38,833 nucleotides of DNA, taken from the NCBI GenBank assembly GCA_964455095.1, contig CAYVUV010000088.1, positions 1-38,833 on the forward strand, read 5' to 3'. Of this stretch, positions 21,122 through 29,470 are shown piece by piece. The position numbers and the translations under genes are program-made. The notes under the pieces are model-generated. The model saw only the letters and a program-made list of their open reading frames with translations. It was not told where the DNA came from and searched no databases. Origin of the DNA: CAYVUV01 sp964455095. GTDB taxonomy: Bacteria > Desulfobacterota > Binatia > HRBIN30 > CADEER01. Each line of letters opens with the position of its first letter. The first letter of the stretch is position 1.

Positions 21122-21529
21122 TCAACAGATACTGACGGTCGTGCGCAGAGCGCGGGGCGGCGGACTGCTAGGCCGCGCCAGGGATCGACCCGACACCAGC
21201 GTGGCGGGCGGCGGCACGGCAAACAAGACGGGGACAGCAAGCGCCAGCATATGGAGTGCTGGTGTGGTGTGCTCGGGACCGCGGGAGGCGGCGTAGATCC
21301 CGACCGGAGTATCCGTGCATTGCTCGTCGCAACGCTCGCCCGCGGACAGGCTCAGCCCGGTGTCGCCATGGGATTGCGCAGGATCGCAGCAACGCGCCAG
21401 CGCTGCTTCGATAGCCGAGTGGCCGTTACTACCGACGCACAGGATGGTCGTCGGCGCGAGCGCGCCAAGAGGAAGGAGCATCGCGGCGAGCACGAATGCC
21501 AGGCGGTGCGTGTGAACAAAGCGACGCAT
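21122..21529 (-). CDS. Small Cys-rich exported protein preceding czcCBA
   Basis: The 135-residue protein starts with a signal peptide or anchor (about 8-33, LAFVLAAMLLPLGAL). A short motif (ILCVGSNGHSAIEA) follows, then cysteine pairs (ARCCDPAQ and ERCDEQC), a second hydrophobic stretch (LHMLALAVPVLFAV) and a basic Pro-rich tail. Small secreted proteins with an LC-G-x-x-GH-x-AIE motif are often found upstream of RND metal-efflux genes. A CzcI-like regulatory or metal-capturing role is plausible but not shown. I prefer the ATG at 21529, because a promoter places the transcript start 2 to 3 bases above it; an in-frame GTG at 21550 would lie upstream of the -10 box. It is the first gene of the minus-strand efflux operon. 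Confidence 0.7.
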   Translation of the reverse strand: MRRFVHTHRLAFVLAAMLLPLGALAPTTILCVGSNGHSAIEAALARCCDPAQSHGDTGLSLSAGERCDEQCTDTPVGIYAASRGPEHTTPALHMLALAVPVLFAVPPPATLVSGRSLARPSSPPPRALRTTVSIC

Positions 21530-21538
21530 GAGCTGGAA

Positions 21539-21567
21539 CGTATACGGCACGAGCGTCGGGCTGGCAA
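21539..21567 (-). promoter_or_regulatory. Promoter of the minus-strand efflux operon
   Basis: On the minus strand TTGCCA, 17 bases and TATACG match sigma-70 -35/-10 boxes. The expected start is about 2 bases above the ATG at 21529. It lies in a 57-base region between the two divergent efflux operons. Confidence 0.5.
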
Positions 21568-21586
21568 TAGTGGTAGAGGCCGGGGC

Positions 21587-22645
21587 GTGCCGCAGCGAAC
21601 CTCCACGTCGCGCTCAGGCTTCAGTCGAGCGCTCTTGTCGGCAGCGCTGTTCGGCGCGGCGACTCCGGCCAGCAAGGTGCTCCTTATCAACCTGACACCA
21701 GCGCAGCTCGCTGGCCTTCTGTATCTGGGCGCGGCGCTCGGGGTGCTGCCGGTGCTCCGCCGTGGCGGCCAGTCGGGAGCGCTCCGGTGGGCAAGCCTGG
21801 CGCGCCTTCTCGGAGCGGTGGCGTGCGGGGGCATCCTTGCACCCCTGCTCTTCCTCTCCGGACTGCAACTGGCGTCCGCGGCGTGGGTGTCGCTTTGGCT
21901 CAATGTGGAGATCGTGGCGACGGCCGTGCTCGCGCACCTGTTCTTTCATGATCAGCTCAGCGCGCTGGGGTGGATCGGCGTGGGCGGTGCTGTCGGGGCC
22001 AGCGTCCTGCTCAGCGGAGCGCCGGGAGGCGGGGGAGCGGCGGCGGGCGCCCTCGTCGGCATCGCCTGCGTCTGCTGGGCGCTCGACAACAACCTGACGG
22101 CGCTCATCGACGGTGTCAGCCCAGCCTGGGTCACGTTCTGGAAGGGGCTGGCAGCAGGTGTCGTGAACCTGGCGCTCGGGCTCGGAGCCGCGCCGCTCGC
22201 CGCGCCTGGCGCGACCGTTGGAATTGCCCTGGCAGTCGGCGCTCTAGCGTACGGGGCGAGTATCACGCTCTACGTCGGCGCGGCCCAGCGTCTGGGCGCC
22301 GTGCGGTCGCAGCTGGTGTTCGCGAGCGCACCACTCTTCGGCCTGGGACTGTCCGCAGCCGTGCTCGGCGAGGCCGTCACCGCGGTGCACGTGTGGGTTG
22401 CAGCGCTGTGGGTGGGCTCGATCGCGCTGGTCTTCGTCGGGCGGCACACGCACGCGCACACACATGAGCCTGTTGGACATACTCACCTGCACCAGCACGA
22501 CGACGGGCACCACGCCCACGACCATGCCGGCGCGCAACAGGCAGCGGCGCACTCACATTGGCACGAGCACGACGCCGCGGTGCACACACACCCGCACTGG
22601 CCGGATCTGCATCACCGGCACGCCCACGATCCGGAGGGGCAATGA
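21587..22645 (+). CDS. EamA/DMT transporter with long His-rich C-terminal tail
   Basis: The 352-residue inner-membrane protein has ten predicted helices in two EamA repeats (about 8-140 and 150-280). It starts MPQRTSTSRSGFSRALLSAA, and the family pattern is visible in SAALFGAATPASKVLL and FKGLAAG-like helix starts. The last 67 residues (286-352) hold 23 histidines (HTHAHTHEP, HQHDDGHHAHDHA, HSHWHEHD) and would bind Zn, Ni, Co or Cu. EamA proteins carry small metabolites; a His-rich tail beside metal pumps suggests a metal role, which is inference. The start is the GTG behind AGAGG at 21575-21579. The stop overlaps ynfA by 4 bases. It opens the plus-strand operon. Confidence 0.85.
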   Translation: MPQRTSTSRSGFSRALLSAALFGAATPASKVLLINLTPAQLAGLLYLGAALGVLPVLRRGGQSGALRWASLARLLGAVACGGILAPLLFLSGLQLASAAWVSLWLNVEIVATAVLAHLFFHDQLSALGWIGVGGAVGASVLLSGAPGGGGAAAGALVGIACVCWALDNNLTALIDGVSPAWVTFWKGLAAGVVNLALGLGAAPLAAPGATVGIALAVGALAYGASITLYVGAAQRLGAVRSQLVFASAPLFGLGLSAAVLGEAVTAVHVWVAALWVGSIALVFVGRHTHAHTHEPVGHTHLHQHDDGHHAHDHAGAQQAAAHSHWHEHDAAVHTHPHWPDLHHRHAHDPEGQ

Positions 22646-22968
22646 GTATCGCAAAGTCTCTCATCCTTTTCGTCGCCGCTGGTCTTTGCGAGATCGGCGG
22701 CGGTTGGATGGTGTGGCAGTGGCTGCGCGGCGGGCGGTCAGCGCTCTGGGGCCTCGGCGGCGCGCTGGCACTGGTCTTGTACGGCGTCGTCCCGACGTTG
22801 CAGCCGGCCCACTTTGGCCGCACCTACGCGGCCTACGGTGGATTCTTCATCGTCCTCTCGCTGCTGTGGGGGGCGGTGGTCGACGGCAACGTGCCGGATC
22901 GGGCGGATGTGATCGGCGCAGTGATTGCCATCGGTGGCGTCGCAGTCTTGATGTACTGGCCGCGGTAA
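22642..22968 (+). CDS. ynfA: YnfA family (UPF0060) small membrane protein
   Basis: The 108-residue protein has four helices and matches UPF0060/YnfA closely. It starts LILFVAAGLCEIGGGWMVWQ, has RTYAAYGGFFIVLSLLWG in the middle and ends VIAIGGVAVLMYWPR. YnfA is related to small multidrug resistance transporters and probably works as a dimer in the inner membrane; its natural substrate is not settled. The ATG overlaps the EamA stop by 4 bases, pairing two members of the DMT superfamily. A metal-export role follows only from context. Confidence 0.93.
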   Translation: MSIAKSLILFVAAGLCEIGGGWMVWQWLRGGRSALWGLGGALALVLYGVVPTLQPAHFGRTYAAYGGFFIVLSLLWGAVVDGNVPDRADVIGAVIAIGGVAVLMYWPR

Positions 22969-23038
22969 ACGAGGGGGGTTCCGAGCGCCAAAGCAATTGT
23001 GGCAGCGCAGATACTTTGCTAACCGATCGGCCGTGCGC

Positions 23039-23338
23039 ATGGGTCGGTTTCTCGCCTTGTTGTCGGTGCTCGTGTTGTTCGGGCAAGCGAGCGGCGTTGC
23101 CCAGTTCGTCATGGCCGACGAATGCGAGCGGCGCTGCGCGAAGGATGATCCGAATCACCAACCCGAGCCCGGATGCGACATGTGTCCGTGCTGCACGCCG
23201 GCGCGCCATGCGACGCTGCCCGTCGGGGCACCGATCATCGCGATGCTCGCAGGCCGGTCCGTTTCGTCAGACCCGCAACGGCTCCCTACCGCGCCTGATC
23301 CGCGCGAGATCCCGCACGTTCCCAAGCTCGTCGCCTGA
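23039..23338 (+). CDS. Small secreted Cys-cluster protein preceding the second CzcC
   Basis: The 99-residue protein starts with a signal peptide (MGRFLALLSVLVLFGQASG). It carries a dense cysteine cluster (DECERRC and GCDMCPCCTPARH) and then a Pro-rich end without further motifs. The CPCC run and nearby His fit metal binding in the periplasm. It occupies the same place as the other small Cys protein: directly upstream of a CzcC gene. The ATG at 23039 gives the proper signal peptide; a longer frame from 22997 adds an unlikely Arg-rich start. No known family is recognised with certainty. Confidence 0.65.
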   Translation: MGRFLALLSVLVLFGQASGVAQFVMADECERRCAKDDPNHQPEPGCDMCPCCTPARHATLPVGAPIIAMLAGRSVSSDPQRLPTAPDPREIPHVPKLVA

Positions 23339-23420
23339 CCTTCACACGACCGGGTCTTGACGGCCGGTGGGTTGCGCCGAAGGTCTGCTTCGTCGGCGTG
23401 ATCTGCAGAGGGGAGAGGGT

Positions 23421-24650
23421 ATGCGACGCTTTGGTGCGGCGGCATTGGCTGCTGCAGTGGTAAGCCTTTGGGCGCACCTCGGTGCAGCCCAAGAGCATGA
23501 GCTGACACTCGATCGGGCTTTCGCCTTGGCGCGTGAGCGCGCGCCCAGCGTCATTGCCGCGCAATTGGCGATCAACGAAGCACGCGGCCGGTTGGCGGGG
23601 GCGACGGTCCTCTTTCGCGATAATCCCGTCGTCGACGGCGCCGCTGGCCCACGCCTGAAGGGTGACGGCGGGGAGTCGCTCCAGGCGCGGCTCAGCTTGA
23701 GCCAAGGATTCGAGCTCGGGGGCAAACGCGGTGCCCGCGTCAACGCGGCAGAGGCCGGCCTGGCCCGGGCGGGCGCTCGGGCAGAGAACGCGCTGCGCCG
23801 CGTGCTGCGCGACGTGGCGGTCGTTTTCTATCGGGCCCTCCACGCGACGCAGTCGTTGGAATTCGCGCGCGGGGCTGATGCGATGGCGGCCGAGATCGTC
23901 AAAATAGCCGAGCGCCGGTTAGCGGCCGGCGAGATCGCCCGTCTGGATGTCAGCCTCGCAAAGGCCGCCCGATCCCGCGCCGCGGCGGCAGTCAACGACG
24001 CAGAAGCGCGCCGCGCCGCGGCCCTGGGTGAGTTGCGGGTGCTGCTTAGCATTGGGTCCGGTGCGCCGCTCGCAGTATGCGGTAGTTTGAATGCGGCCAG
24101 TGCGCCGTCGCTCGATGCGTTGCAGGCCCAGGCGCTCGACCGGCCTGATCTGCGCGCGCTGGAAGCTGAGATCCGTGAAGCTGAGGCGGATGCACGGTTG
24201 GGAAACGCTGCACGATGGCCCGATGTCAGCATCGGGGCGGAGTACGAGCGGGAGGAGAAGGACAACATCGCCCTCGGCCGCCTGAGCCTCACTTTGCCCG
24301 TCTTCGCTCGCGGCCAGGGGCGCCGAGCGGAATCGTTGGCGCGCGCGTCCCGACTGCGAGCTGAGCTGGAGGCCGGGCGGCGCATCACGACCACCGAGCT
24401 GAGTACGGCGTACGAGGTCTACCGTCGGCGTGCCGCGGCGGCAGACGAGCTCGCCGGCACAGCGGTGCCACTGCAAAACGACAACGAGGCCTTGGCGCAG
24501 CGGGCGTACGAGTCCGGACAGCTCGGACTGGTCGATCTGCTCACCGTTCGCCGTGAAGTGTTGGGGACACGCCAGGAATCCCTCGACCGCGGCCTCGAGT
24601 CCGCCATTGCAGCCGTCGACCTCCAGTTCAGCGCCGGCGTGCTGAAGTGA
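23421..24650 (+). CDS. CzcC-like outer-membrane efflux protein (second operon)
   Basis: The 409-residue TolC-like channel protein has a signal peptide (1-21, ending LGAAQ; no lipobox) and two OEP repeats. The first begins LTLDRAFALARERAPSVIA, with SQGFELGGKRGARVNAAE. The second lies around LDRPDLRALEAEIREAEADA and ISLTLPVF-type strands, ending with YESGQLGLVDLLTVRREVL. Long alternating helical regions fit the periplasmic tunnel. GAGGGGAGAGGG upstream gives a strong ribosome site for the ATG at 23421. It differs clearly from the first CzcC (no lipoprotein signal), so the two operons are not a recent duplication. Confidence 0.88.
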   Translation: MRRFGAAALAAAVVSLWAHLGAAQEHELTLDRAFALARERAPSVIAAQLAINEARGRLAGATVLFRDNPVVDGAAGPRLKGDGGESLQARLSLSQGFELGGKRGARVNAAEAGLARAGARAENALRRVLRDVAVVFYRALHATQSLEFARGADAMAAEIVKIAERRLAAGEIARLDVSLAKAARSRAAAAVNDAEARRAAALGELRVLLSIGSGAPLAVCGSLNAASAPSLDALQAQALDRPDLRALEAEIREAEADARLGNAARWPDVSIGAEYEREEKDNIALGRLSLTLPVFARGQGRRAESLARASRLRAELEAGRRITTTELSTAYEVYRRRAAAADELAGTAVPLQNDNEALAQRAYESGQLGLVDLLTVRREVLGTRQESLDRGLESAIAAVDLQFSAGVLK

Positions 24651-24697
24651 GCGGGAATCAACCACTGACCAACAACACGCTGAAAGGAGAACACCAG

Positions 24698-25027
24698 ATG
24701 CATATTCGTTTGAGTCTCACGAATGCCGCTCTCGCAACGATCCTCAGCCTCGTCATCATCGGCGCATACGCGCCGGCAGTCAGCGGAGAAACGCCCGCAC
24801 CCGCGGCGCCCGGACACGCGGCACACGCGCAGCCGGGCTCGCACGAGGACTGGTGCGATGAACACGAGGTCCCGGAGTCGCTGTGCACACGTTGCAATCC
24901 AGCCCTCATTCCCGCCTTCAAGGCGACCAAGGACTGGTGCCCGGAGCACGGCCTCCCCGAATCGCAATGCCGGATCTGCCACCCCGACCTGAAGATCGAG
25001 CGCCCGCAAAAGACCGGAGCGAAGTGA
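24698..25027 (+). CDS. Stand-alone periplasmic Cys/His repeat protein
   Basis: The 109-residue protein has a signal peptide (about 1-30) and a short Pro/His linker. Two copies of a D-W-C-x-E-H-x-x-P-E-S-x-C-x-x-C-x-P module follow (DWCDEHEVPESLCTRCNP and DWCPEHGLPESQCRICHP). Each offers three Cys and one His, a likely metal site. The same paired module forms the N-terminus of the adjacent CzcB-like adaptor. It is therefore probably a periplasmic metal-binding partner that hands ions to the efflux complex; that role is inference. AAAGGAGA sits 9 bases before the ATG. The stop is 1 base before the next gene. Confidence 0.8.
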   Translation: MHIRLSLTNAALATILSLVIIGAYAPAVSGETPAPAAPGHAAHAQPGSHEDWCDEHEVPESLCTRCNPALIPAFKATKDWCPEHGLPESQCRICHPDLKIERPQKTGAK

Positions 25028-25028
25028 A

Positions 25029-26372
25029 ATGCGCCGCCTGCTCGTCGGGGCCGTCTGGTTCCTACTCCTCGCTGCGGGTGATCCTGGGCACGTGATGGCG
25101 GCGCCGCCGCCGGCCGCGGCCGACGTCGGGCCTGTCTGTCGTGAGCACGGAGTCCTCGAGGCCGTCTGCACCAAATGCAATCCGGCGCTGATCCCGGTCT
25201 TCAAAGCCAAAGGCGACTGGTGCGAGGAACACGGGTTTCCGGAGTCGATCTGCCCCATCTGTCATCCGGAGCGTGGGGGTCAGCCGCAGGCTGACGTATC
25301 GAGTGACAGCGCGCCGGCTGACGGAACGACGGTGCGGTTCAAGACCAAGGAGACCGCTCGCCTGGTGGGACTCCAGACCGAGCCGGCCACCGAGGAACCG
25401 GATCGGGCGGAAGTCGATGCCACCGTCACGATCGTTTATGATGCGACACGGGTCGCGGAAGTGAACGTGCGCGCCGCCGGAGTGGTGCGGGCGATCAGCG
25501 CGGATGTCGGCACTGCCGTTGCGGTGGACGCGCCTCTCGCGGTGATCGAAAGCGCTGATTTCGGCGCCGACCAGTCGCGCCGCGCGACAGCCGCTGGGCG
25601 AGTGGCGGTCGCCGAAGCCAACCACAGACGAATGAAGGATCTGCATCGCGAGGGGATCGCCCCAGAGCGCGAAGTGCTGGCGGCACGGCAGGAGCTCGAA
25701 GCGGCGCGCGCGGAGTTGGCATCGACGCGGGCCGCGTTGGGTATGGTCGGACCGGACAGAAACGGAGCGGCTCGCTACACCTTGGCTTCTCCCATTGCGG
25801 GAGTCGTCACCCGTCGTGCCGTCACGATCGGGCAGCTCGTCGGAACCGAGGATGTACTCTTCGAGGTCGTGGACACCTCGATGATGTGGGCGGAGATCGA
25901 GGTCCCCGAAGCGCTCCTGCAGTCGGTCGCCGTCGGTCAGGCGGTGGTCATCACGGTTGACGCCATAGAGCAGCGCGAGTTTCGCGGCACGATCAGCTAC
26001 CTGGCACCGGCGATCGATCCGCGCACGCGCACCGCCACGGCACGCGTCGCGTTGCCCAACCCGGACGGCGTCTTGCGCGCCAACATGTTCGGCCGCGCCG
26101 CGATCGCCGTGCGCGGGGACAGTGGCGGTTCGCGGGTCATCGTCCCCGCCGCGGCCGTGCAACGCGTGCGCGATGCGCAGCTCGTATTCGTGCGCATCGC
26201 AGAGGATGCGTTCGAAGCGCGGCGCGTGCAGGCGCTGTCGAGCACCAGCGAGGGCGTTGCGATCAGCGGCCGGGTCGCGCCGGGCGATCAGGTCGTGACC
26301 GTCGGCGGCTTTCTTCTCAAGACCGAGACCCTCAAAGGCAGCATCGGCGCCGGCTGCTGCGCGGAAGAGTAA
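25029..26372 (+). CDS. CzcB-like periplasmic adaptor with N-terminal Cys/His modules
   Basis: The 447-residue membrane-fusion protein has a signal peptide (about 1-25). Residues about 32-82 hold two Cys/His modules (VCREHGVLEAVCTKCNP and DWCEEHGFPESICPICHP), the first with V-C for W-C. The adaptor core follows: a beta-barrel strand near VRFKTKETARLVGLQTEPA, a lipoyl-like half around VRAAGVVRAISADVGTAV, a long helical hairpin (AEANHRRMKDLHREGIAPE, ELEAARAELASTRAALG), then the second lipoyl half and membrane-proximal domain. The hairpin is longer than in the first CzcB, and the protein ends GAGCCAEE. It links the second RND pump to its channel. Confidence 0.9.
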   Translation: MRRLLVGAVWFLLLAAGDPGHVMAAPPPAAADVGPVCREHGVLEAVCTKCNPALIPVFKAKGDWCEEHGFPESICPICHPERGGQPQADVSSDSAPADGTTVRFKTKETARLVGLQTEPATEEPDRAEVDATVTIVYDATRVAEVNVRAAGVVRAISADVGTAVAVDAPLAVIESADFGADQSRRATAAGRVAVAEANHRRMKDLHREGIAPEREVLAARQELEAARAELASTRAALGMVGPDRNGAARYTLASPIAGVVTRRAVTIGQLVGTEDVLFEVVDTSMMWAEIEVPEALLQSVAVGQAVVITVDAIEQREFRGTISYLAPAIDPRTRTATARVALPNPDGVLRANMFGRAAIAVRGDSGGSRVIVPAAAVQRVRDAQLVFVRIAEDAFEARRVQALSSTSEGVAISGRVAPGDQVVTVGGFLLKTETLKGSIGAGCCAEE

Positions 26373-26377
26373 GGCGC

Positions 26378-29300
26378 ATGCTGACACGCATCCTGGAATG
26401 GTCGCTCAGCCATCGTCTGGTCGTCATCCTCGCCTGGGTAGGCATCGCGCTCGCCGGCGTGCTCTCCTGGCTGCGTCTACCCATCGACGCCTTCCCCGAC
26501 ACGACGCCCGTGCAAGTTCAGGTCAACAGCGCAGCGCCAGCGTTGGCGCCGCTCGAGATCGAACGCCAGATCACGCGACCGTTAGAGGTCGCGATCTCCG
26601 GTCTGCCCGGCCTGGTCGAGGTCCGTTCGGTGTCGAAATTCGGCTTCTCGCAGATCACGGCGACGTTCGCCGATGGAACTGACATCTACCTGGCCCGTCA
26701 ACTCGTGCTCGGAAGACTGCAAGGCGTCGACCTGCCTTCCAGCATCGACGGACCAACCCTGGGCCCAGTCGCCACCGGACTCGGCGAGATCTTTCACTAC
26801 CTGGTGAGCGGCGCCGGCCATTCGCTCGCCGAGCTGCGCACGATTCAAGATTGGGTCATTGCGCCGCAGCTCCGGGCGGTACCCGGAGTTGCCGAGGTCA
26901 ACAGTTGGGGTGGTGACGAGCGGCAGATACACGTGTTGATCGATCCGCGCAGACTCCAACAGTACGACCTCTCCCTGTCTGAGCTGGCCCAAGCGCTCGA
27001 AGACAACAACACCAACGTCGGCGGCGGCACGCTCGACCAGGCCGGTGAGTCGAGTCTCATTCAGGGCATCGGCATCGCAACGGCGCGCGAGGACATCGCC
27101 GAGATGGTGGTGGCGTCCCGCGCCGGCGTGCCGATCCGCGTACGCGACGTGGCACGCGTCGTTGACGGCCGGGAGATCCGGCGTGGTGCGGTCACCTCCG
27201 AAGGCTCCGGTGAGGTGGTCCTCGGTCTCGGTTTCTTGCTGATGGGGGAGAACAGCCATGACGTCGCCCAACGGCTCGCCCTGCGACTCGAGGAAGTGCG
27301 CAAGGGCCTGCCAACGGGGGTTGAGGTCACGACCGTCTACGACCGGACCACCCTGGTAGAAAAGGTCCTGCACACGGTGCGCACCAACCTGCTGGAGGGC
27401 TCTCTTCTGGTGGTCGCCGTGCTGTTCCTCCTCCTCGGTCATTTCCGCGCCGGGCTGATCGTGGCGGCGGCGATCCCGCTGTCGATGCTATTTGCCACCA
27501 ATCTGATGCTGCGGTTCGGCATCGCCGGCAGTCTGATGAGCCTCGGAGCGATCGATTTCGGACTGATCGTCGACAGTTCTGTAATCCAGATCGAAAATGT
27601 CATGCGACGACTGGGCGAGGATGGGGGGCGCCGGCCGGTGCTGGACGTCGTCCGCGACGCCGTCGTCGAAGTCCGCAAGCCGACGCTCTTTGGCGAGCTC
27701 ATCATCGCCATCGTCTACTTGCCGATCCTGACGCTAGAAGGGGTCGAAGGGAAGCTTTTCCGGCCCATGGCCCTCACCGTGATCTTCGCCCTGGCGGGCT
27801 CGATGCTCCTCTCTTTGACGCTGATACCCGTCCTTTCCAGCTTTGGTCTCGGCCGACGCACCGCGCATCGTGAGAACGCGCTGATGCGCGACCTGGGCCG
27901 CCTCTACCGCCCCGTCCTACGGTTTGCGCTGAACCGACCAGGGCTCGTCATCGCTGGCGCGGTGCTGGCGCTGTTGAATGCAGGCTTCCTGGCGACACGA
28001 CTCGGCTCGGAGTTCGTGCCGCGATTGCGCGAAGGGGCAATCGTCATCAACACCGTCCGCCTGGCCGGCGTGTCGCTCGACGAGTCCGTGCGCTACGGCA
28101 CCCAGATCGAGCAGGCTGTGCTGGAGAAGTTCCCGCACGAGGTGGAGCGCATCTGGACGCGCAGTGGCAGCGCGGAAATCACCACCGATCCCATGGGTGT
28201 CGAGCTGTCTGACGTGTTCATCATGTTGCGCCCGCGCGAGGAGTGGACACGCGCGACGACGCAAGAGGAGCTGGTGCGCGAGATGGCCGATGACCTGTCG
28301 TCGCTGCCCGGCATGCGCATGATCTTCACGCAGCCGATCGAAATGCGCGTGAACGAGATGATCGCCGGTATCCGCGCCGATGTGGGTGTGAAGCTCTTCG
28401 GAGATGATTTCGACACGCTCAAGGCCAAGGCCGACGAGATCGCCGCAGTGCTTCGCAAAGTGCCCGGGTCAGCCGACGTGTTCACGGAGCAGATCACCGG
28501 TCAGCCGGTGCTCGAGATAGCGGTCGATCGTCAGGCGATTGGCCGTCAGGGGATTCCCGTCAAGCAGGTCCTCGGGATGGTCGAGGCACTCGGGACGCGA
28601 CACGCCGGGATCATGCAGGACGGAGAAATCCGCGTGCCCATCGCGCTGCGTCTGGAGGACCAATACCGGACCGATCCGGAAGCCGTGAAGCAGATTCTGG
28701 TCGCGGCAGACAACGGCAACCGCGTCCCGCTCGGCCGACTGGCTACAGTGCGGTCGGTGGAAGCGCCCTCGACGATCACCCGTGAGTGGGGCCGGCGGCG
28801 CATCGTCGTGCAGACCAACGTCCGCGGTCGCGACGTGGGCAGCTTCGTCGCGGAGGCGCGCGCGGCGATGGCGAAGGACGTCGTCCTGCCGCCCGGCTAC
28901 TTCGTTCGCTTTGGCGGGCAGTTCGAGCATCTGCAGCAAGCGCGCACCCGGCTGCTGATCGTCGTCCCCGTGGCGTTGGCGCTGATCCTCACGATGCTGT
29001 TCTTCACCTACGGCCGCGTGCTCGATGCGCTGCGCGTCTTCACGGGTGTGCCCTTCGCCGCCGTCGGCGGCATCCTCGCCCTGTGGTTGCGCGACATGCC
29101 GTTCAGCATCTCAGCCGGCGTCGGATTCGTCGCCCTGTCCGGCGTCTCGGTGCTCGGAGACATGGTGCTCGTATCCACGGTCCGCCAACGGCTGGCGGCG
29201 GGACGCGCGCTGCGCCAGGCGCTCGAAGAGGCGGCGCAGACACGCTTGCGCCCGGTTCTTATGACGGCTCTGGTCGCCAGCTTGGGATTCCTGCCAATGG

Positions 29301-29470
29301 CGCTCAACACAGGATTTGGAGCCGAGGTGCAACGCCCACTGGCAACTGTGGTAATCGGCGGTGTGATTTCATCCACGCTTCTCACGCTCGTGGTGCTTCC
29401 GGTGCTCTACACAATCATCGGAACGCCGCCGCCGGTGGCGACCGGAGGTCAGCATCAGGGTGACGACTGA
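26378..29470 (+). CDS. CzcA-like RND heavy-metal efflux pump (second operon)
   Basis: The 1030-residue pump has the full RND architecture. It starts MLTRILEWSLSHRLVVILAW and shows LPIDAFPDTTPVQVQV, LGPVATGLGEIF and LATVVIGGVISSTLLTLVVL. The fourth helix reads DFGLIVDSSVIQIEN, keeping D393, D399 and E406 but replacing GAV with SSV and adding a Gln. This differs from the first CzcA, so a different metal preference is likely; which metal is not readable. Its stop lies inside the following thioredoxin gene (11-base overlap). The two pumps are distinct rather than near-identical copies. Confidence 0.93.
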   Translation: MLTRILEWSLSHRLVVILAWVGIALAGVLSWLRLPIDAFPDTTPVQVQVNSAAPALAPLEIERQITRPLEVAISGLPGLVEVRSVSKFGFSQITATFADGTDIYLARQLVLGRLQGVDLPSSIDGPTLGPVATGLGEIFHYLVSGAGHSLAELRTIQDWVIAPQLRAVPGVAEVNSWGGDERQIHVLIDPRRLQQYDLSLSELAQALEDNNTNVGGGTLDQAGESSLIQGIGIATAREDIAEMVVASRAGVPIRVRDVARVVDGREIRRGAVTSEGSGEVVLGLGFLLMGENSHDVAQRLALRLEEVRKGLPTGVEVTTVYDRTTLVEKVLHTVRTNLLEGSLLVVAVLFLLLGHFRAGLIVAAAIPLSMLFATNLMLRFGIAGSLMSLGAIDFGLIVDSSVIQIENVMRRLGEDGGRRPVLDVVRDAVVEVRKPTLFGELIIAIVYLPILTLEGVEGKLFRPMALTVIFALAGSMLLSLTLIPVLSSFGLGRRTAHRENALMRDLGRLYRPVLRFALNRPGLVIAGAVLALLNAGFLATRLGSEFVPRLREGAIVINTVRLAGVSLDESVRYGTQIEQAVLEKFPHEVERIWTRSGSAEITTDPMGVELSDVFIMLRPREEWTRATTQEELVREMADDLSSLPGMRMIFTQPIEMRVNEMIAGIRADVGVKLFGDDFDTLKAKADEIAAVLRKVPGSADVFTEQITGQPVLEIAVDRQAIGRQGIPVKQVLGMVEALGTRHAGIMQDGEIRVPIALRLEDQYRTDPEAVKQILVAADNGNRVPLGRLATVRSVEAPSTITREWGRRRIVVQTNVRGRDVGSFVAEARAAMAKDVVLPPGYFVRFGGQFEHLQQARTRLLIVVPVALALILTMLFFTYGRVLDALRVFTGVPFAAVGGILALWLRDMPFSISAGVGFVALSGVSVLGDMVLVSTVRQRLAAGRALRQALEEAAQTRLRPVLMTALVASLGFLPMALNTGFGAEVQRPLATVVIGGVISSTLLTLVVLPVLYTIIGTPPPVATGGQHQGDD

